Assembly (NCBI GenBank): GCA_000969725.1
Contig: JXSR01S063423.1
Source of the DNA: Ophiothrix spiculata
Taxonomy: Eukaryota > Echinodermata > Ophiuroidea > Amphilepidida > Ophiotrichidae
Length of the DNA stretch: 23,003 nucleotides
Direction: 5' to 3' (one strand)
The notes below the pieces were generated by a model. It was given only the letters and a program-made list of their open reading frames with translations, made no database searches and was not told the origin of the DNA. Shown here piece by piece: positions 17,475 to 23,003 of this stretch (position 1 is its first letter; every line of letters starts with the position of its first letter). The position numbers and the translations under genes were made by a program.

Positions 17475-18110
17475 TTCAGCTTGTTGTGGACGGTATTGGA
17501 TACAATTTCAAATGTTTTATTGTGGGTTTTAGCATACTTTTTGGAGTATCTTGCTGTATGTTGCGCTTTAATTAAATGTGATCTTACACAATGTTGTTAA
17601 TTTACTGGTAAATTAAAAACTTAGGTATATTACCTGTAAATTATGGTAAATTATCTGTAAAATAAAATAAGAACAAAAACAGAAAAATCAAACATTATCA
17701 TATTTTATTCATTTTACCTAATTTACCACTTTTCCGGTAATTTATCAATGTTCTTACATGTGCGTCATTCTTATATTCACGCATAAGACCATGCGCATTA
17801 CTAATGACGGCCTGCATTGTGGTAAAACATACTATTTTTGAAGTGGATTTTTCTCAAAAACGAAGGCATTTTTTATTATTGACCTATGATAAATGGCAGT
17901 TGGGACTAAATTATGAAGAGCTTTTAGTATTTGTACAAAGAGGTATTAGTGGTGATCATATTACTTCACTCAACTCTATACCAATACATAATATTTCATT
18001 AAATTCCAAGTTCAAGGTATTTCAACTGCAGTAAACACAGAAGTTCAATGTATTTCCTGTTTTAGTGTAAGAATTTGGGTGGTGTTTAGATAAAAATGAT
18101 AAACTTGTTT
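17475..18110. other. AT-rich DNA with TAATTTAC/GTAAATTA words
   Basis: Between 17595 and 17745 the words GGTAAATTA and TAATTTACC recur in both orientations, which may be local self-complementarity of a small element. A 76-codon frame at 17804-18034 ends at TTCAAGGTATTT, a weak donor match. It has no recognised domain and is not called a gene. Confidence 0.4.
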
Positions 18111-18113
18111 ATC

Positions 18114-18176
18114 TTCAGTGGTGGTAGGACAATCCCTTTTTCCACGCACGGTACCACCACTGAAACCACCACTGAA
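18114..18176. repeat. 13-bp hairpin plus ACCACCACTGAA direct repeat
   Basis: TTCAGTGGTGGTA (18114-18126) and TACCACCACTGAA (18152-18164) are perfect inverted copies. The right arm is followed by a second ACCACCACTGAA. Confidence 0.8.
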
Positions 18177-18189
18177 ACCACCGAAATAA

Positions 18190-18580
18190 ATTACTGCCTT
18201 CAATAAAAATGTACGAGGATGGTGATGATCACGTGTTTAATTTAGATTGGAAGATTTATTTGAAATATTTACCAAGTTTTACTAATTTGCAAAATATAAA
18301 GCCCGAAATCACAAGCTGAATCTTTTTCTATTATAGACCCTATGTCGTGTATGCAATCATTTAATATCAAAAATAAATAAACCACTTCAAGTTGATGTCA
18401 TGTTGCACATCATGCGATAAAAGCTAGCTCGCACTATGCAGGCTCATGATGATCATCATTATTGTTTTGGTATTTGAAAAACAACAACCTATCAATGTTT
18501 GTTTTGTTTTTTTAAATATAGATACTGATAAAGAGTCACAAGAAAAAAAGTTTTGAGAAGGGGAAAAAATGAGACAAAAA
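18190..18580. other. No feature recognised
   Basis: AT-rich sequence without a gene or clear repeat. Confidence 0.5.
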
Positions 18581-18584
18581 TTTT

Positions 18585-18654
18585 TCCTGAAGCAGATTTC
18601 GATCCACGGACCTTCCGCGTCCGAAGCGAATGACGTATCCGCTTTGCCACAGGA
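18585..18654 (-). pseudogene. tRNA-like pseudogene
   Basis: The minus strand gives 70 bases from TCCTGTG to CTTCAGGA. The acceptor stem pairs at five positions plus a wobble. The D-arm region TGGCAAAGCGGATA fits an A box. The anticodon stem TTCGC/GCGGA pairs with loop TTCGGAC. The T-arm (GTGGATCGAAATCTGC) has a B-box-like GATCGAAAT but pairs poorly. Counted strictly the anticodon would be CGG; the TTCGGA word resembles Arg tRNAs. It is a pseudogene or a SINE head, not a confident functional tRNA. Confidence 0.45.
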
Positions 18655-18659
18655 TTTTG

Positions 18660-19220
18660 ATACACACTGCTGGGATTTTATAATACTCGTATCCCCGGGT
18701 TAATTAATACTGCTCTATGATCCCCGGCTTAAACGAGCCTATTTTCACGACACGAAACGGAAGATATACAGAGCGCATGTCTCCTATGACGTCACACTAT
18801 CTGTAATTAAAAATCCGTTTATTTTTCAAAAAAGTCAAAATATCTTTTAGTTTTCCGAGGTTGAAGTCCCAACCTCAATGGATTTGGAATCTGCATATTT
18901 TTATACGCCAAGTAAGGGCATAAAATGAAATTTTGGAGCTTTAATTAAAATTCAAGTTTTTTGAATGGGAGTTTCAAAATCTGATGACGTCATGTCCGAC
19001 CCCCCTGTTTATCTTATCCATTTTGAAAAACTTACAATAATATTTTCCTTTTTTTGATTGAACTTTCTGGCTTTATTTGTATCACAAGCTATTTTTAGAA
19101 TATGTCTATATAACTAAGGATGTAAATGAAACATGCATGGTGGCTATTGCTTTAATTTCTACCAACATCTGCACAAATGTAACAAAAGTCATCTGATGCT
19201 TTTCTTTCTAGATGAACAAG
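18660..19220. other. No gene recognised
   Basis: It includes two TGACGTCA-type words, GACGTCA near 18788 and GATGACGTCATG near 18982, but no frame or repeat I can name. Confidence 0.4.
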
Positions 19221-19223
19221 TGT

Positions 19224-19545
19224 TAATGGAATGATCATGTAATAGATTTAGTGACTGATGTTGTCTTTTACAGAATTGAACACATCCTGGTGATCTCGCA
19301 AGATTTTAAAAGTGCATTATTCCACGTCTACTGTAGATAACATTAACTTGTAGAACTTTGAATAATGATTTCAAAACTATGACCTATAATGGAATATCAT
19401 GTAATTGATTAAGTGACTGATGTCGTCTTTTACAGAATTGAACACATCAGGGTGAAATTGTCAAGTGCATCATTCCCTGTCTACTGTAGATATCATTATC
19501 TTGTATTAAGAAAATGCTTCCAAAGCTATGAATCAACAATGTAAA
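19224..19545. repeat. Tandem duplication, two units of about 162 bp
   Basis: TTTAGTGACTGATGTTGTCT (19248) recurs 162 bp on as TTAAGTGACTGATGTCGTCT. Both are followed by TTTACAGAATTGAACACATC, then AAGTGCATYATTCC and GTCTACTGTAGAT. TCTTTTACAG would be a fair splice acceptor in both units, but no matching donor or open exon is convincing. Confidence 0.8.
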
Positions 19546-19638
19546 CTTTTAAGCAATTGGAGTCAAGATTAAAAGAAAAAGAAAGAATGAATTAATGGAA
19601 TGATAACACCTTTTATTAGACTGTCTTGTATATTAGCA

Positions 19639-19826
19639 CAGTAAGGCCCAGTTCAGACACCTCTATCGTATAGAATATTTGCTTAGAATATTCTATGCTG
19701 ACAACAAAATGATGTAGGTCATTGATTAAAACTGTTATTCGATGACCTATGTCATTTTGTCGTCAGCATAGAATATTCTAAGCAAAATATTCTATATGAT
19801 AGAGGAGTCTGAACCAGGCCTTACTG
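19639..19826. mobile_element. 188-bp fold-back MITE
   Basis: CAGTAAGGCCCAGTTCAGAC and GTCTGAACCAGGCCTTACTG are inverted termini. The arms continue for over 80 bp (GCTTAGAATATTCTATGCTG on both strands) to a loop of about 20 bases. No certain target duplication is seen. The CAGT...ACTG ends could suit several DNA transposon superfamilies. Confidence 0.8.
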
Positions 19827-19840
19827 ATCTTATACAGAGA

Positions 19841-20110
19841 GGAGCTTGGCCGAGAGGTTAGAGCACAAGTCTCATAATACAGCGGTTGTGGGTTTGAGCC
19901 CCGGGCCAGGCTGTTTACTCTAATTGCTCTGTGGTTTGGATAGTCACGTTAAGCCGTTGGTCCCCTGTGCGAATGCTCCTTCTTGGAGCACTGAATGTAT
20001 ACCTGGTGAGTCTATTAAAAAAGTACAACCAAGAGTAGGTCTTTACCACTATACGCCTCGTTACGAGCTTGGGCAACTCTCACTTCAGCACATGTTGCAT
20101 TATTTTTGAA
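19841..20110 (+). repeat. tRNA-derived SINE, plus strand
   Basis: The head GGAGCTTGGCCGAGAGGTTA supplies an A box, and GGTTTGAGCCC at 19891-19901 supplies a B box. The anticodon-like loop CTCATAA carries CAT. The body contains GTTAAGCCGTTGGTCCCCTG, a word I associate with animal tRNA-derived SINEs. The 3' part ends in an AT-rich tail (TGCATTATTTTTGAAAAAAT). It begins 15 bp after the fold-back at 19639-19826. The short plus-strand frame inside it is not a gene. Confidence 0.6.
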
Positions 20111-21890
20111 AAAATTCTTTTTTGTTAAGTTATGCAGTTAAGTTTATTATTATTGTGATAATCTTATAAGAATTTATCTTAGAAATCTGTGTACCACCAC
20201 TCAATTAAGTACCGCATATACCTCCATAAATGGGGTACACTGTATTTATTATACAGTGTTTTGAGTCACACTGTGCAAGGGGATGACTTTGTAAATGGAA
20301 CAACAATACTTATTTTACTTTTCATGTTAAATTGACTTTCCCCTACTCTCTCTCTTAAAGGGGCAAGCAATCATTTATCAGCCTAGATTCAACCTTTTCT
20401 GGGATTTAAACACATTTTGACGGGATAATGACCGACCAAGTAGTAAGAGTGCAGGGTTTTACAACTATGAACTCCATAATTGAAATTTTTATTTCAGTGA
20501 AAAACTTTAAAAAAACTATTACCTGTTTTATACACCTTTTAGTTTTAAAAAACACTTTTTGAATGTCAAAGACAAATCTTCTTTTCAAGATTTAGAATTT
20601 TAAATCTCTGAAAAGTTTCATCACTAATATCAGTCTCTAAGACTTTAAGTAAGTTTTAGAAAGTATTTTTCTCAAATTTCATTTTGTTCCTCGTTTTTCT
20701 GTAACACATAATATTTATCAGTTTAATCTAAGCTAGTCTCTTTAAGCAAAGACTACTTTCACATCTTTAATCCATTACTTGAGCATAGAATTACCAAATG
20801 AAATATTTCTCAATAGAAAAAGTCAATATCAATAAGTGAATTTGAAGCGAAGCAATCGGGATGCGCATGATTTGTCTGCCAGGCAGGTAAACTGGAAATG
20901 GTTCATTCAAAGTGCAATGGCCTCGTTTAGCATATTTTGTTTAAATATCTGTTAAAATATGTGGATGGATATATTTTTTGGATTCTTTTCTCACTTTTAA
21001 AATGATTTTGTTTCAACAAAATGTTGTTAATTCATTTAAAATATTTCTTGTCCTCTTTTTCACCAAAAATGATGTAGATAACTTGCAATTTATTTATACC
21101 GCTTAGAATATGGGTAAAAAACGTGTTTTCTTAGATTTTCTCAAAAATACAGCTGGATGCTATTGATAGATTCATTCCAAAAATGTGAATACTTTTACCT
21201 TTTTTACTTCATAAGTTTTGAAGTTGATATGACTAAAAGAAAGAATTTTTGATTTGAAGGCTTATACATGGTTTAAAAATAGGAACACAGGAAAACCTTA
21301 TCAACTATTGTTTTCAAAAAAAAAATGCCCAGTTGATCCTTACAATTCACACGATGCAACATTGATTTGAACCAAAGACAGGTTCCTTTTCTTTGCTATC
21401 TCTAACTGAAATTTCAACCAAACTGAGAATATATTCAGAAAATAATAGATCATGTACAGACAAGAATTTAAATACACATAACGAAACTCTCAACTTTTGA
21501 ACTTAAATTATGTATAATTAAAATTTAATGACAAAAAAAAAATCAATTATCTCCTTTTTTAATCAAATACTTGCAAGTAAATTCAGTGACATTATGCAAA
21601 CTATCCTGAGGGTGGAGGAAATCTGTCAAAACATCTACAGCGATCTACAGTTCCTCTAAATCTGTAAAAAAATGCTAGATGGTATTAAGCTTAAGCAAGA
21701 TTTCAATAATAAATGCTCTGTAAGTCACACCGTTAATTGCCATTAGACTAAAATATAATAATGTATTTTACATTCGCAATTAATTCTTAATAGAAACTGG
21801 AATTAACCAGAGCTAATGGTAATAGGAAAACAAAACATAGACAAGTCCTTGTGTAATTAACCTATTAATTATCTTGCTTAGTTATTTGGT
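20111..21890. other. 1.8 kb AT-rich DNA without recognised genes
   Basis: No exon-like frames, RNA genes or long repeats were found. The one clear local structure is the hairpin at 20237-20259. Confidence 0.5.
20237..20259. repeat. Perfect 9-bp hairpin
   Basis: ACACTGTAT, loop TTATT, ATACAGTGT. Isolated; no function inferred. Confidence 0.8.
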
Positions 21891-21893
21891 AAT

Positions 21894-22045
21894 CACAAGA
21901 GATGCTTAAGGACAGTTTACCCCAGATTGGTGAGTATTATAGTGGGAGGTTGGGGATGGGGTTAAATATTCACAAGAGACTCTTAAGAACAGTTTACCCC
22001 AAATTGGAGAGTATTATAGATGGAAGGTTAGAGAATGGGAATGAA
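21894..22045. repeat. Tandem duplication, two units of 77 bp
   Basis: CACAAGAGATGCTTAAGGAC followed by AGTTTACCCCAGATTGG (21894) recurs at 21971 as CACAAGAGACTCTTAAGAAC and AGTTTACCCCAAATTGG, with GAGTATTATAG and GGAGGTT/GGAAGGTT further on. A 182-codon frame runs through the repeat and into the transposon at 22359. The period is not a multiple of three, so coding is unlikely. Confidence 0.75.
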
Positions 22046-22358
22046 TATGTTGGTATGGTTACAGAATTAACGGGACAATATACAATCTGTAGCCTTCTTA
22101 GTTGCCTGTATAGTGTAAAACATTTCAGTAAAATAACACATTCCCTTTTCTTAAATGATAATAAAAATCAGAGTAATTTTTTTAAAATCATTTGTAGTCA
22201 TTTTATGAGAGGACGTAAAATGTTTTGCCTCCTGAATCCCATCATTAGGCTGGTATTTTACAAAGACTTGAAATTTTACAGGATTTTCCCCGAATTTTAC
22301 TGTGAATTTCAATGTACTAACATACATATTCCGTTTTTTGAAATTAAAAATTTTATAT

Positions 22359-22806
22359 ATGTGACCCGTCATATCGAAAGGTACCTTAAGGGTCCCGAAA
22401 TGAAAATTTATTTTTTGGTCTCATCTGCAAGATTATATTTTAAGCTTTAAAATGACACCTTGCTTTTGGTTATTGGATGTTCGATTGCAAAGTTACATTG
22501 AAATTGGTAAAAGGCATCGTGTGATTCAGAAAACTATCGTTCTGAGAAAATTAGGTTTAAAGTTTCTGTACTGGTGAAACTTCAATGGGGAAAGGATTTT
22601 TATATCGATTTTTAAAACATTTGTCTTATGTTTTGGATGTTGAAACCTGATTAATATGATAGAATACACTTTAAAGATAACATTTCTGATGAAATTAGAA
22701 ATTCGACCTTGGACGTGATTTTTGATTATGCTCAGCTTCAATGGCCCGTATCTCGTAATTTACTATGCCGGTATTAAGGTACCTTTAGATATGACGGGAC
22801 ACATAT
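22359..22806. mobile_element. 448-bp TIR element
   Basis: ATGTGACCCGTCATATCGAA and AGGTACCTTAA at the left are inverted at the right as TTAAGGTACCTTTAGATATG and ACGGGACACAT. TIRs are about 32 bp with few mismatches. TA-rich sequence flanks both ends, so the target duplication is unclear. No coding capacity. Confidence 0.75.
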
Positions 22807-22968
22807 GAGAGGTGCTCTGGCAACATGAGAGGCAAGTCGCATATTTCAAAATTGAGTTTATGTTATATTTTAATTCTCTATAATCTCAGCTTTTGAATGG
22901 AATATAATATGTCACAATTTCTTTTTTCATTCTTCATTTAGAGATCAAAATCCAAAGCAGTCCACTTA

Positions 22969-23003
22969 ATATGTGACCCGTCATATCAAAAGGTACCTTA
23001 AGG
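22969..23003. mobile_element. Left end of a second copy of the 22359 element, cut by the window edge
   Basis: ATATGTGACCCGTCATATCA and AAAGGTACCTTAAGG match the left TIR of the 22359 element with one difference. Only 35 bp are inside the window. Confidence 0.75.

Noticed and set aside
17804-18034. 76-codon plus-strand frame, considered as an exon
   Set aside because: The donor is weak, there is no convincing acceptor and no family is recognised; a chance frame in AT-rich DNA is as likely.
21902-22450. Longest open frame in the window (182 codons, plus strand)
   Set aside because: It runs through a 77-bp tandem duplication, whose period is not a multiple of three, and into the TIR element at 22359. 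No domain, splice signal or codon bias was seen.
22686-22705. CTGATGAAATTAGAAAT considered as a hammerhead core
   Set aside because: The five bases between CTGATGA and GAAA cannot form stem II.

Overview
The window reads as non-coding, repeat-rich nuclear DNA of an animal, AT-rich, with no bacterial-type gene layout and no long open frame. Tc1/mariner-type elements with TA target sites, fold-back MITEs, a TTAA-flanked piggyBac-like MITE, tRNA-derived SINE sequences and a hammerhead-like motif together suggest a metazoan, probably a marine invertebrate. An echinoderm or related deuterostome is my guess, made without any database comparison.

Layout. 1-4.3 kb holds several inverted-repeat elements: the polyT/GACCGACCC family at 471 and 3635, a TTAA-flanked MITE at 1011, a minus-strand tRNA-like SINE near 1600-1920, and fold-backs at 2523, 2826 and 4053. 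4.6-5.9 kb is a 1.25-kb long-TIR element whose right part recurs at 14.8 kb. 5.9-6.9 kb carries a minus-strand hammerhead-ribozyme-like motif and a C-rich simple repeat. 7.0-8.1 kb is a roughly 199-bp tandem repeat split by a 521-bp insertion. 8.19-9.59 kb is a decayed IS630/Tc1/mariner element with a transposase N-terminal pseudogene, a tRNA-like repeat and a 151-bp palindrome nested in it. 10.5-11.2 kb has fold-backs and degenerate direct repeats.

11.7-12.2 kb is the only place where host-gene structure is plausible. A Kozak-like ATG exon, a 122-bp exon and a 126-bp exon have GT/AG borders and compatible phases. The product is not recognised. A MITE starts 12 bp after the third exon, and a damaged copy of that exon's 3' half lies about 600 bp downstream.

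13.4-17.5 kb is again repeats: a half fold-back, two head-to-tail polyT-family copies, a 240-bp tandem duplication, and a mariner-like element with a transposase C-terminal pseudogene. That element sits inside a MITE whose uninterrupted sister copy lies at 12.2 kb, so the empty site can be read directly. 17.5-23.0 kb holds a tRNA-like pseudogene, a 162-bp tandem duplication, a 188-bp fold-back followed at once by a plus-strand SINE, 1.8 kb of featureless AT-rich DNA, and a TIR element (22359) with a second copy entering at the right edge.

No set of genes here works together as a system. The value of the window is in nested transposon stratigraphy, one candidate small gene and one candidate ribozyme.
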